Shown: positions 31,989-40,982, counted from the stretch's first letter. The stretch is 64,000 nt of DNA from Chromobacterium rhizoryzae (GCF_020544465.1 NZ_CP066126.1:5270001-5334000); one strand, 5' to 3'. Notes: generated by a model from the sequence alone, not told the origin. A program made the numbers and translations.

Positions 31989-33170
31989 ATGCACTTGCGT
32001 CTCGTTCTCTTCTTCATCCTGGCGGGCTGCTTGGCAGTGGCCGCCTGTTCCAGCGGCCCCGCCGCTCTGCCGGTCCGTACCGGCGTCTTCGTCGATAGTC
32101 CGGTAGCGGGCCTGGACTACGACAGCGGCAGCTATGCCGGCAAAACCACCGCCGATGGTGAATTTCACTATCTGGACGGCGAAACCGTCGTCTTCCGCAT
32201 CGGTCAGTTGGAGCTGGGCCGCAGCCTGGGCGCCCCCCAGCTTACCCCGCTGCAACTGGCCGGCAGCCAGAACCCGATGGATCCCAAAGTGCTGCGTCAA
32301 GTGCAACTGCTGCTGACGCTGGACGAAGACGGCAACCCCAACAATGGCATCCAGATCAGCGCCGATACCGCTGCTCGCTTCACGCGCAGCCAAAGCCTGG
32401 AACAGGCGGGAGAGTTGCAAACCTTGCTCAGGCAGTCCGGTATTGTCCGTCGTCTGGTCAGTGTTGATCGCGCCGCCAGGCATTTCCAGCTTAGCCTAGC
32501 CGCGCTGCGTGAACAGCCGTCCTCCCCGCGCTTCATCCCCTTGGCGGAGAGCGATGGCACACCGCTAGTCGGTTTCGCACAACGTGCAGGCTGTGTACAG
32601 GACAAGCAAACTGGCCTCACTTGGGAAGTGAAGGCTGAGCACGGTCTACGTAGCCAGTCCTACCGGTACTACGTCAGCGCCAGTGCCCATCTGCAACAAG
32701 CAGCCCAATGTGGACCGAATCAGACAGATTGTTTGGCTGCCGCCTATGTTCAGGTGGTCAGGCAGCAGAAGCTTTGTGGTTTCAACGATGAGACGGCGGG
32801 TGGTGATCGTGGCTGGAGGCTGCCAACAGAACGGGAGCTGAAGACGCTGTTGGATTGGAGCCAGCGGGACAAAGCCCTTGGTTTGCCGGCCTTGGATCGC
32901 TACGCATTTCCGGATGCGGCGGCCACCTTCTATTGGACCGACACTAGCTATTCAGAGGAGAGGACGGTGGTGGTTGCCTTCGATGATACTCACCGCAGCC
33001 TAGCCAGTATCAGTCTGGGCAAGGATCAAGCGGCAAGGGTGCGTCTGGTGCGAGGTCCCAAGCTGGCCGACGAGCCGCCGCCGCATGGCATGGCCAAGTC
33101 CACGCTGGGTTATGCCTCGGTTCGTTCCGAGAATCCCTCCCCCCTCCGCGGCTTGGGCCGTCCGCTCTGA
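31989..33170 (+). CDS. DUF1566-type lipoprotein (shorter paralogue of the next gene)
   Basis: A 393-residue predicted lipoprotein; lipobox LAVAAC with Cys20. Domain 1 (about 30-90) has the surface-protein motif VDSPVAGLDYDSGSYAG ... GEFHYLDGETVVFRIG. A DUF1566/Lcl C-type domain follows (RAGCVQDKQTGLTWEVK; RGWRLPTERELKTLLDW; FYWTDTSY). It is a tandem duplicate of the first 370 residues of the following protein but lacks the peroxidase part. Its 5' half is about 90 percent identical in DNA to the paralogue, its 3' half much less and visibly lower in GC. Confidence 0.8.
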   Translation: MHLRLVLFFILAGCLAVAACSSGPAALPVRTGVFVDSPVAGLDYDSGSYAGKTTADGEFHYLDGETVVFRIGQLELGRSLGAPQLTPLQLAGSQNPMDPKVLRQVQLLLTLDEDGNPNNGIQISADTAARFTRSQSLEQAGELQTLLRQSGIVRRLVSVDRAARHFQLSLAALREQPSSPRFIPLAESDGTPLVGFAQRAGCVQDKQTGLTWEVKAEHGLRSQSYRYYVSASAHLQQAAQCGPNQTDCLAAAYVQVVRQQKLCGFNDETAGGDRGWRLPTERELKTLLDWSQRDKALGLPALDRYAFPDAAATFYWTDTSYSEERTVVVAFDDTHRSLASISLGKDQAARVRLVRGPKLADEPPPHGMAKSTLGYASVRSENPSPLRGLGRPL

Positions 33171-33350
33171 TTACTGGCTGTTCGCAATCCCTTTAATGCC
33201 GCGTCGCGAAAGACGCGGCATTCAGTCTCTCCTGATCTAGAACCGCAAGCCCACCCTTGTGACCGCGAGTGAGCAAGGCGCGACCCCGGCTTGCCTATCC
33301 TCGACATGCTTCTTGTACGAACAACTCTACAAACGCATAATCTGCCGTTT

Positions 33351-33365
33351 TGAAAATAATTCTCA
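33351..33365. promoter_or_regulatory. Possible Fur box before the peroxidase fusion gene
   Basis: TGAAAATAATTCTCA fits the 7-1-7 Fur pattern TGATAATNATTATCA at 12 of 14 bases, 9 nt before the ATG. The paralogous upstream region of the first gene lacks it. Confidence 0.4.
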
Positions 33366-33374
33366 ATTACAAAA

Positions 33375-36032
33375 ATGCACTCGCGCCTTGCACTCTCCCT
33401 CGTTCTGGCGGGCAGCCTGGCCGTGGCCGCCTGCTCCGGCGGCCCCGCCGCCCAGCCGGTCCGCACCGGCGTCTTTGTCGATAGCCTGGTAGCGGGCCTG
33501 GACTACGACAGCGGCAGCCATGCCGGCAAGACCACCGCCAACGGCGAATTCCGCTATCTGGACGGCGAAACCGTCGTCTTCCGCATCGGCCAGCTGGAAC
33601 TGGGGCGCAGCCTGGGCGCGCCCCAGCTGACTCCGCTGCAACTGGCCGGCAGCCAGAACCCGGCGGATCCCAAAGTGCTGCGCCAAGTGCAGCTGCTGCT
33701 GACGCTGGACGAAGACGACAACCCCAACAACGGCATCCAGATCAGCGCCGACACCGCCGCCCGCTTCCGGCGCAGCATGCGCTTGGAACAGGCCGGCGAT
33801 CTGCAAACCCTGCTGGACAGCGCCGGCATCGCACGCAGCGTGGTGGCCGCGGACTACGCGGCCAGCCACTTCCGCCTGAGCCTGGCCGCGCTGCGCGAAC
33901 AGCCGCCCGGCCCGCGCTTCACCGCACTGGCCGAAGCGGACGGCGCACCGCTGACCGACGCCGGCGAACGCGCCGGCTGCGTGAAAGACAAGCAGACCGG
34001 CCTGATCTGGGAAGTGAAATCCGTGCAAGGCCTGCGTAGCCAATTCCACAGCTATTACGCCAGCGCCAGCCGCAATCCGGAACGCCCGGCCCAATGCGAA
34101 CCCGGTCAGGAAGACTGCCTGGCCGTCACCTACACCGAGGCCGTGAGCAAGCAAAAACTATGCGGCTTCGAAGACAGCGAAGAAGACATCGCCGCGGAAC
34201 GCGGCTGGCGGCTGCCCACCGAGCGCGAACTGAAAACCCTGCTGGACTGGAGCCAGTACGACCGCTCGCGCGGCCTGCCGGCCATGGACCGCCACGTCTT
34301 CCCGGACGCCGAAGCCGCCTTCTACTGGACCGCCACCAGCCGCCGCGGCGAAGGTTCGCTGGCGGTGGCCTTCGACGACACCCACCGCACCCTGCCCAGC
34401 GTCAGCCTCAGCCTGGGCCAGCCGGCGCGGCTGCGTCTAGTGCGCGGCCCCAAGCTGGCCGACGATCCCAATCCGGAACAAAATCAGACGAAGCCGCCGG
34501 CCTACATCCCGGTCAGCGCCGACGGCCAACTGGCCGCGCCGGCCCAGGCCGCCTGCGTCGACGACAACCAGCATCCGGACGGTTGGCGTGACATCATCCT
34601 GTGGCAGGCCCGGCCGCGGCCGGCCGGCGCGGCCAGCCTCAACCCGGCGCTGGCCGCGCTGCAACAGCAGCGGCTGTGCCAGCAGGACAACTGGCGGCTG
34701 CCCACGGTGGCCGAGGCCATCCGCTGGCTGCAACTGCAACAGGACCCGGACTATCCCGCCGCCAATGCCGCCGCGCGGGTATGGGCGCGCGACGCCGGCG
34801 GCGAACTCTACGGCCTGGACCGCGACGGCGGGAAACAGAGCGCCGCCCGGCTCGCTGCTGAGGCCGAGCAGCCGCTACTGGTCGCCCTCTCCATCCGTCC
34901 GGCCAAACCGCCGCTGCCGGACAGCGACGGCGAGGCGCCGGACGCCGCCCAGCTGGCGCAATGGCGGACCCGTTACAGCCAATACCAGCCCGGCGCGGAG
35001 CGCCAGGTGGCTTGGCCCGCGCCCACGCTGGACGCGTCGGCGCAAGCCGGCTTCCGCGATCTGGGCCTGCTGCCCGCGGCGCCGTTTCCGGCCGACAACC
35101 CCTATAGCGCCGCAAAAGTGGTGCTGGGCGACAAACTATTCCGCGATCCCCGGCTGTCCCGCAACAACCGCATCGCCTGTATCAGCTGCCACGCGCCGGA
35201 ACACGGCTGGAGCGATCCGCGTCCGGTGTCCCAAGGCCACATCGGCCAATTGGGCGGCCGCAACGCCATGACCCTTCTCAACACCGCCTACGTCGGCGCG
35301 CTGTTCTGGGACGGCCGCGCCGCCAGCCTGGAAGAGCAAGCCAAGGGCCCGGTGGTCAACCCGCTGGAAATGCATCAGCCGCTGGGCCAGGCTGTGGCCA
35401 AGATCGCCGCCGCGCCGGAATACGCGCCACTATTCGCCGCCGCCTACGGCGACAGCCGGGTGGATCTGGACCGCATGGCCAAGGCCATCGCCACCTTCGA
35501 GCGAACCCTGATCAGCCAGGACAGCGCTTTCGACCGCTTCCTCAAGGGCGAGCGCGCCGCGTTGAACGACCAGGCGCTGTGGGGCCTGCATCTGTTCCGC
35601 ACCAAGGCGCGCTGCATCAACTGCCACAACAGCCCGCTGCTGTCCGACAACCAGTTCCACAACACCGGTCTCAACTACATCGGCCGCAATAAGGAAGACC
35701 TGGGCCGCGGCGGCGTCACCGGCTTGCGCGCCGATCTGGGCAAATTCCGCACCCCCACCCTGCGCGATCTGCTCTACACCGGCGACTACATGCACACCGG
35801 CGACATGCCGCTGGATGAAGACGGCGCCGGCGTGATCGAGTTCTACAACAGCGGCGGCAATCTGGTGGAAGCGGTGGGCGTGGAAAAATACACCCTGCCC
35901 AAGCCCTCGCCGCTGCTCAAGCCGCTGGGCCTCAGCGCCGCGGAAAAGCAGGCGCTGCACGCCTTCCTGCAAGCGTTGTCCGGCCCGCTGCGGCTGCAGC
36001 CGGCGAGCGAAGCCGAGCTGTTCCGGCGCTGA
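33375..36032 (+). CDS. Lipoprotein with two DUF1566 domains fused to a di-haem MauG/CcpA-type peroxidase
   Basis: An 885-residue protein with lipobox LAVAAC (Cys20). Order: VDSLVAGLDYDSGSHAG surface-type domain (about 30-90), DUF1566 unit 1 (about 200-365), a second DUF1566-like unit (about 385-510, QDNWRLPTVAEAIRWL), then a di-haem cytochrome c peroxidase region (about 550-870) with two CXXCH haem sites, CISCH at Cys602 and CINCH at Cys747, and the FRTPTLRDLLYTGDYMHTGD segment of that family. It would be a membrane-anchored periplasmic or surface peroxidase or MauG-like cofactor-modifying enzyme. The stop shares its A with a repeat end. Confidence 0.85.
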   Translation: MHSRLALSLVLAGSLAVAACSGGPAAQPVRTGVFVDSLVAGLDYDSGSHAGKTTANGEFRYLDGETVVFRIGQLELGRSLGAPQLTPLQLAGSQNPADPKVLRQVQLLLTLDEDDNPNNGIQISADTAARFRRSMRLEQAGDLQTLLDSAGIARSVVAADYAASHFRLSLAALREQPPGPRFTALAEADGAPLTDAGERAGCVKDKQTGLIWEVKSVQGLRSQFHSYYASASRNPERPAQCEPGQEDCLAVTYTEAVSKQKLCGFEDSEEDIAAERGWRLPTERELKTLLDWSQYDRSRGLPAMDRHVFPDAEAAFYWTATSRRGEGSLAVAFDDTHRTLPSVSLSLGQPARLRLVRGPKLADDPNPEQNQTKPPAYIPVSADGQLAAPAQAACVDDNQHPDGWRDIILWQARPRPAGAASLNPALAALQQQRLCQQDNWRLPTVAEAIRWLQLQQDPDYPAANAAARVWARDAGGELYGLDRDGGKQSAARLAAEAEQPLLVALSIRPAKPPLPDSDGEAPDAAQLAQWRTRYSQYQPGAERQVAWPAPTLDASAQAGFRDLGLLPAAPFPADNPYSAAKVVLGDKLFRDPRLSRNNRIACISCHAPEHGWSDPRPVSQGHIGQLGGRNAMTLLNTAYVGALFWDGRAASLEEQAKGPVVNPLEMHQPLGQAVAKIAAAPEYAPLFAAAYGDSRVDLDRMAKAIATFERTLISQDSAFDRFLKGERAALNDQALWGLHLFRTKARCINCHNSPLLSDNQFHNTGLNYIGRNKEDLGRGGVTGLRADLGKFRTPTLRDLLYTGDYMHTGDMPLDEDGAGVIEFYNSGGNLVEAVGVEKYTLPKPSPLLKPLGLSAAEKQALHAFLQALSGPLRLQPASEAELFRR

Positions 36033-36067
36033 GAACCTGTTTACGATCTGCTGACGCGTCGTCAGCA
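36032..36067. repeat. End fragment of the dispersed repeat plus a hairpin
   Basis: AGAACCTGTTTACGATCT (36032-36049) is the same terminal sequence as copy 1, again starting at the A of a TGA stop. It is followed by a perfect hairpin TGCTGACG-CGT-CGTCAGCA (36049-36067) that may terminate transcription. The remainder of the repeat is absent. Confidence 0.6.
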
Positions 36068-36221
36068 TGGCATTGAATCTCCATGGCCCGGCCTCGCCGC
36101 CGGGCCGCGTTCGCGTTGGAATCCACTGGCGCAAACGCCGTTTACGGTTTATTTCAAAATATCGCGCCATGACATGCGCGTGTTTTACAAGCGGAAACCG
36201 TGAACAACAAGGGGAGATGCG

Positions 36222-36845
36222 ATGGCGTGGTCTTTGCAAAGAGCTTTCAATAACGCCGGGAACGGCGCCAACGCCGCCGGGGTGTGCGAGGCCGCGGTCT
36301 GCCTGTGGCTCAAGCACATCCAGGACCGCGTGGGCAAACGCAACTGGGGCAGCAGCGCCGGCGACTACCTGCCCACCACCCAACAGGCGGACGCGCTTTA
36401 CCAGCAGTTCGACAACGGCGCCTATCTGTTCCGCTTCGCCTCCTACCTGGAGCGGCAGGTCTATCCCTCGGTGGCCGCCCACAATCGGGTGGGAGACGCC
36501 AATCACGCTGAAACCTTCGGCCTCACCTTCTGCCACTACTGCAACAACGCCCACGGCGCCAGCGCCCAAGCCTGGCAAGACATCATCGAAAATCGGATGG
36601 TGCGCGGCGACGCGCTGTTCCTCAACCTGATGCATAACGGCGGCGCTTCCGGCCACGCCGTCGGCGTCTATAAGGGCAGCGACTACATCTGGGTGTTCGA
36701 TCCCAATAGCGGGCTCTACCGCGGCAATGTCAGCGCCGGCTGCTGCAGCGCGGCGGACTTGTTCCGCGCGGCGCAATACCTGGCCGGGCTGACTACCGGC
36801 TACTGGAACGAGACGGTTTACTACGGGCTGCATATGCGGGCCTGA
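36222..36845 (+). CDS. C58/YopT-like cysteine protease, candidate type III effector
   Basis: A 207-residue protein with an excellent ribosome site (AAGGGGAG). The invariant C58 triad pattern is visible: Cys22 in GVCEAAVCLWL, His145 in SGHAVGVY and Asp160 in FDPNSG; the His-Asp spacing of 15 is like YopT (16). No signal peptide, consistent with type III export. YopT and AvrPphB family members cleave Rho GTPases or host kinases; the target here is unknown. It neighbours a second effector-like gene and a CesT chaperone. Confidence 0.7.
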   Translation: MAWSLQRAFNNAGNGANAAGVCEAAVCLWLKHIQDRVGKRNWGSSAGDYLPTTQQADALYQQFDNGAYLFRFASYLERQVYPSVAAHNRVGDANHAETFGLTFCHYCNNAHGASAQAWQDIIENRMVRGDALFLNLMHNGGASGHAVGVYKGSDYIWVFDPNSGLYRGNVSAGCCSAADLFRAAQYLAGLTTGYWNETVYYGLHMRA

Positions 36846-36962
36846 GCCGAGCGCCGCGTAAGGCCGCGGCGCGCGGGCGGGTGAGCGAAATTTGATAGCA
36901 GGGAAACAGGGGTTTACTCACTATCGAAACCATTCGCTTCATCATCCCGCTCGTTTCAGCCC

Positions 36963-38513
36963 ATGACCACACTCAATCTCAATACTTTCGTCCAGGCGGC
37001 CAGGCTTGGCGGCAGAGTCGTCGTCAATGAAAAGACGCCTGAACCCACGGTGACCGTCGCCAGCCAAGGCTTCAAGGGTCGGCTCTATGCCTGCCTGTCC
37101 CAACTACCGCTGCTGAAAAACCTGGAAGCCGTCAAAAGCTATAGCCAGCGCGTACAGGCTGAAAACCAAACCGCTCTGGGCGTCTTCATCAACACGCTGT
37201 CCCGGCGTTATGGCCAGGAAAGCGCCCAAGCGGCGCTGGACAGCATGGGCCGGCTCCAGGGCGCGCCGCTCAAGCAGCGGGTGGTGGAGCAACTGATTGC
37301 CGTGGCCGAACGCTTTCATGGCCAGGGCGACGCCAAGCCCTTGGCGCGGCAAGTCGTATTCCGCTCTTGGGAATGCAAGGGCATGGATCATCCCGGCCAC
37401 GCCTCCGTCACCATCAAGAACAAAATCGATGTGAACGCCAATAAGCATGTGCAGGAGCACATCAGCTGGTGGCCGTTTAGCGACGCCCAGGGCGGGCAAA
37501 TCGGCCGTCTGTTTGGCCAGCGGCAGGGAGGTTCCCTGGGCAGCTATCGGGAGGACAAGCAAGAAGAGGTTTCCAGCCGAACCGCGCAGAAACTCAGCGA
37601 CGGCGAAGACGCGCGTCAGCAACTGGGTACCGCGGGTTATAAAGCCGCCAGCCAGGACCTGATGGCCAAAGCCCAGTACTACCCCCGCGCTGAACAAAAA
37701 CGCACGCGGGACGGCGGCTGGGGCGTCAGCGCCCGCAAAGTCTATCTGCCGATGATGGGACGCAATAAAGAAGTGGCCGCCAGCGGCAAAACCGCAAAAT
37801 TCGTATTGTTCGGCCTCAATGAAAAAGCCATCCTCCACGAGGCTCGCCACGTCAAGCAAGAAGCCGCCGAAGGCCGGATTGGCTATACCCTGGCCAGCAC
37901 TGAGGAAAACTGCGCCTCCATGGCGCTGCGCATGCTACGCGCCGGCGGCGCGGAAAACTTCGTGCCGTTCAGCGCCAGCTGGGTCACCGAAGACCCCAAC
38001 AAGGCCCATGCCTATGCCGAGCGCCTGCAAGCCAGGATGGACAGCCTCAACCGCCAGGTCGCCGACATCGGCGAGCGTTGCAGCGGCATGCTGCAACAGC
38101 CCGGCGTCAAAGCGGAATGGGACGTTTTCCTCAATCAGGGCCGCATGGGCGAACTCAAGAGAGAAATCAGCCAGCTCAAGCAGCAAATCAACAAGGAAAG
38201 AAGACCGGAAGCCCAAGCCGTGCAACGCCAAGCGTTGAAGGAGCGCAATGCTCAGCAAGTCTTTCGCATCGGCGCCCACTTCGAACAATTGGCCGTCGGC
38301 AGAGCTGACGCCCTGGCGCTGGTCAAGGCCATGCGTGAAGGCGCCCCCAATATCGACGACGACGCGGCCGCCCTCACCCGTAAAACCGCCGGTCTGGTGG
38401 AGGCGTTGCACCACTATCTGGAGAGTCATCCCCAAGGCGCGGAGCAACTGAGCCTTGCCGCCCACGCCATGATCAAACGCAGCGAAGAGCTGATAGGCCT
38501 CGCCATTCAATGA
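36963..38513 (+). CDS. Candidate type III secreted effector, possible permuted papain-like enzyme
   Basis: A 516-residue soluble protein with no signal peptide and a Ser/Thr/Asn/Val-rich, weakly charged N-terminus as in type III substrates. A core stretch DHPGHASVTIKNK (His143/His146), QEHISWWPF (about 165-172) and STEENCASMALRMLRAGG (Cys317) has the order His-then-Cys seen in permuted papain/NlpC-P60-like enzymes; this is pattern inference. Residues about 345-420 are a charged helical, probably coiled-coil region. The CesT-type chaperone gene starts 41 nt after its stop, the usual effector-chaperone arrangement. Exact family not identified. Confidence 0.6.
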   Translation: MTTLNLNTFVQAARLGGRVVVNEKTPEPTVTVASQGFKGRLYACLSQLPLLKNLEAVKSYSQRVQAENQTALGVFINTLSRRYGQESAQAALDSMGRLQGAPLKQRVVEQLIAVAERFHGQGDAKPLARQVVFRSWECKGMDHPGHASVTIKNKIDVNANKHVQEHISWWPFSDAQGGQIGRLFGQRQGGSLGSYREDKQEEVSSRTAQKLSDGEDARQQLGTAGYKAASQDLMAKAQYYPRAEQKRTRDGGWGVSARKVYLPMMGRNKEVAASGKTAKFVLFGLNEKAILHEARHVKQEAAEGRIGYTLASTEENCASMALRMLRAGGAENFVPFSASWVTEDPNKAHAYAERLQARMDSLNRQVADIGERCSGMLQQPGVKAEWDVFLNQGRMGELKREISQLKQQINKERRPEAQAVQRQALKERNAQQVFRIGAHFEQLAVGRADALALVKAMREGAPNIDDDAAALTRKTAGLVEALHHYLESHPQGAEQLSLAAHAMIKRSEELIGLAIQ

Positions 38514-38553
38514 GCGCCGCGAACCGTTGTCGGTCCGCTCACAAGGTATCTTC

Positions 38554-38973
38554 ATGGACAAAAACGCAGAACTTCTAGACAGCCTGGGCCGCGCCATCGG
38601 CATGGAACTTACGCTGGACTCGCACGGGCAATGTTTCCTGTTGCTGGACCAGCGGTTGATGCTCTCTATTCGCAGCCTGCCCGACAGTCTCATCCTGTAC
38701 GGCATGCTGGGTGAATTCAGCGCCAACGGCAGTGCCGGGTTCTGGCAACAAGCGCTGGCCCTTAATCTGACGCTGGCCGAGGCCGGCGAGGGCAGCTTGG
38801 CGTTTGACGACAGCACCGGAGCCGTCATGCTGGTCAAACACTTGTCCAGCGATACGCTATCGTCCCATGACTTCATCGAAGCCGTGGACCGATTCGCCGC
38901 TCGCTTGGAACAACTGATCGCCTCGTTGGGAGAGATGGAAAGCTTCGATGCGCCCACCGGCTTGCGTTGCTGA
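38554..38973 (+). CDS. CesT/Tir-type type III secretion chaperone
   Basis: A 139-residue acidic protein, MDKNAELLDSLGRAIGMELT ... GQCFLLLDQRLMLSI ... PDSLILYGMLGE, the alpha-beta pattern of class I type III chaperones (CesT). ATG 38554 has AAGG upstream; the TTG at 38527 is less likely. Position directly after the candidate effector suggests it binds that effector's N-terminus and keeps it export-ready. Confidence 0.75.
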   Translation: MDKNAELLDSLGRAIGMELTLDSHGQCFLLLDQRLMLSIRSLPDSLILYGMLGEFSANGSAGFWQQALALNLTLAEAGEGSLAFDDSTGAVMLVKHLSSDTLSSHDFIEAVDRFAARLEQLIASLGEMESFDAPTGLRC

Positions 38974-39201
38974 TTGAGGACGCCTACACCTGGGCTACTT
39001 CCCGTGGTTTCAAGCCTGCTCGGCCGCATCGCCCGCAACATCGCCAACGCGCAGCAGTGCGGCGTGTGGCTGGTCTTCTTCAACCTGCTGGACCGGGTGC
39101 TGACGCTGGGCCTTTGCAGCCTGGACGTGCTCGCCCATATCGATGGCCAGTACGACTGCCTCCGGGCGCTGGAAGCGAAAAGCAAGGTGAGGAAGGTTTA
39201 A
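38974..39201 (+). CDS. Possible small protein after the chaperone gene
   Basis: An open frame of 75 residues begins with TTG directly after the CesT stop, or with GTG at 39004. The part VVSSLLGRIARNIANAQQCG onward has a protein-like mix of helix-forming residues, and a terminator follows 18 nt after its stop. There is no good ribosome site, and it may be untranslated. Function unknown. Confidence 0.35.
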   Translation: MRTPTPGLLPVVSSLLGRIARNIANAQQCGVWLVFFNLLDRVLTLGLCSLDVLAHIDGQYDCLRALEAKSKVRKV

Positions 39202-39219
39202 GTCAGTCTGAGAAGTAAA

Positions 39220-39243
39220 AAGCCCGGCGTTGCCGGGCTTTTT
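39220..39243. terminator. Bidirectional terminator between effector island and GST
   Basis: AAGCCCGGC (39220-39228) and GCCGGGCTT (39232-39240), with AAAA before and TTTTT after. Confidence 0.85.
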
Positions 39244-39257
39244 CAATGAGGCGTTGG

Positions 39258-39884
39258 TTAAGCCACGCCGATGCTTCCATGCGTCACAAACCCCGGCCGT
39301 TGAATCAGCCGCTGATAATAGGCGTGCGCATGCGGCAGTTCCGGCTTGTCGAAAGGCGTCAGCTGCCAGCGGTGGATGGACAGGCCGAGCACGATGTCGG
39401 CCAGGGTGAAATCGTCGCCGCAGATGTAGGGCGTATCCTGCGCAGCCAGCTGGCGATCCAGAATGGCCATATAGTGGCCCCATTGCTGGATGCTGGCCTG
39501 GATCCGCGCCGGGTCCTGGTGTTCCGGGCTGTGGCGGCTGAGGCCGTGGAAGGCGTAGCCCCAGGAGCCGTTCAGCTCGGTGGCCTGCCAGTCCATCCAT
39601 TTTTCCACCTGGGCGCGGCTGCGCGGATCGGCGGGCAGCAAGTGGCTGGCCCGGCGCGAGTCGGCCAGGTAGCGGCAAATGGTGTTGGATTCCCACAGCA
39701 CCAGGCCGTCGTCCACCACTGTCGGAATCAGCGCATTGGGGTTGAGCGCCAGGAATTCCGGGCTGCTGGCGGACTGGAAGCCGCGGCCCCAGTCTTCGCG
39801 TTGGTAGTCGATGCCGATTTCATGACAGGTCCACAGCACTTTGCGGACGTTGATGGAACTGGTGCGGCCCAGGATGCGCAGCAT
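39258..39884 (-). CDS. Glutathione S-transferase family protein
   Basis: A 208-residue GST starting MLRILGRTSSINVRKVLWTC; the Ser/Asn region after the first strand is the usual glutathione-activating site, and LVLWESNTICRYLAD is the conserved gamma-Glu-binding motif. The C-terminal helical domain has GDDFTLADIVLGLSIHRW. The longer frame to 39947 lacks support. Substrate unknown. Confidence 0.9.
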   Translation of the reverse strand: MLRILGRTSSINVRKVLWTCHEIGIDYQREDWGRGFQSASSPEFLALNPNALIPTVVDDGLVLWESNTICRYLADSRRASHLLPADPRSRAQVEKWMDWQATELNGSWGYAFHGLSRHSPEHQDPARIQASIQQWGHYMAILDRQLAAQDTPYICGDDFTLADIVLGLSIHRWQLTPFDKPELPHAHAYYQRLIQRPGFVTHGSIGVA

Positions 39885-40052
39885 GGAAATCTCCGGCGAT
39901 GAGGTGGGAATAAGCCGGATCAGTGTAGCCCCGCCTGGCGCGGGCATGCCATTGAAATGGCGAATTGTGGCGAGGATGCGCCAGCTTGGCCGGAAGCCGC
40001 GGGATCGGGCTTGGCAATCGCAAGGCCCTTGTCATATCATGGCTGTCGATTT

Positions 40053-40128
40053 GGGCCGATAGCTCAGCTGGGAGAGCGCTGCGTTCGCAATGCAGAGGTC
40101 GGGAGTTCGATCCTCCTTCGGTCCACCA
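40053..40128 (+). tRNA. tRNA-Ala (anticodon CGC)
   Basis: A 76-nt cloverleaf: acceptor GGGCCGA pairs with TCGGTCC (one G-T pair), D stem GCTC/GAGC, anticodon stem around loop TTCGCAA with anticodon CGC at 40086-40088, T arm GTTCGATCC, and encoded CCA. It reads GCG alanine codons, which are abundant in this GC-rich genome. Confidence 0.95.
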
Positions 40129-40157
40129 TCTCCTCCTTCTTTTCCCCCGTATTCTCC

Positions 40158-40982
40158 TTATGCCGGCCCCTGCCGCGCGAAAAACCGCGCCGGCGAATCG
40201 CCGAAGGCGCGTCGGAACATCGCGATGAAGTTGCTGGGCGAGGCATAGCCCAAGTCGTCGGCCACCACGGCCACGGCAACGCCGCGCGCCAGCATTTCCA
40301 TGCCGCGTATCAGCAGCGCCTGTTGCCGCCATTGTCCAAAACTCATGCCGGTCTGCGCCTGAATGTGGCGGCGCAAGGTGCGCGGCGACATCGCCGCCGC
40401 GTCCGCGCAGTCGGCCAGCGCGTGTTTGCAGGCGGGCTCGGTCAGCAGGCGATGGGCCAGTTCCGCGAGGCGCGGATGCTCCGGTATCGGCAGGCAGAGC
40501 GCCTGCTGCGGCGCTTGCCGCAGTTCGTCCAGCAGCACCGCGGCGATGCGTTCCTGCTCCGGCCGCCATTGCGCGTAATCCGTCCAGGTCACCGCGCGGC
40601 GCACCGCGGCGCGCATCAGTTCGGTGATCGCCAGCACCTGCGGCCGCGGATTCAGCGTCCGGCTCCAGTCCGGGCTCAGCAGCAGGCTCCAGCCGGTCAG
40701 CGCGCCGCTGACGCGCACCCGGTGCGGGACGCCGGGCGGAATCCAGCCGGCGCGGTGCGGCGGCAGCACCCAGGCGCCGCGCGGGGTGCGGATCTGGATC
40801 AGGCCGGTTTCCACGCATAGCAGCTGTCCGCGCGCATGGCTGTGCCAGTCGTATTCGCGGCTGCCCAGCCGGTAATCGCTGTCTTCCCGGTCGTTGCCGG
40901 GGACGGCGATCAGCGGCGGGCCGCCGGTCCATTCGCTGAGGTCCGGCGCGTCTTCCGGCGGCGTAACGTCGATCTTGGCCAT
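40158..40982 (-). CDS. AraC-family transcriptional regulator
   Basis: A 274-residue regulator: N-terminal cupin-like sensing domain (EYDWHSHARGQLLCVETG ... WIPPGVPHRV) and C-terminal double helix-turn-helix (AAMSPRTLRRHIQAQTGMSF; VVADDLGYASPSNFIAMFRR). It diverges from the flavin monooxygenase at 41119, which it may control. Confidence 0.9.
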   Translation of the reverse strand: MAKIDVTPPEDAPDLSEWTGGPPLIAVPGNDREDSDYRLGSREYDWHSHARGQLLCVETGLIQIRTPRGAWVLPPHRAGWIPPGVPHRVRVSGALTGWSLLLSPDWSRTLNPRPQVLAITELMRAAVRRAVTWTDYAQWRPEQERIAAVLLDELRQAPQQALCLPIPEHPRLAELAHRLLTEPACKHALADCADAAAMSPRTLRRHIQAQTGMSFGQWRQQALLIRGMEMLARGVAVAVVADDLGYASPSNFIAMFRRAFGDSPARFFARQGPA

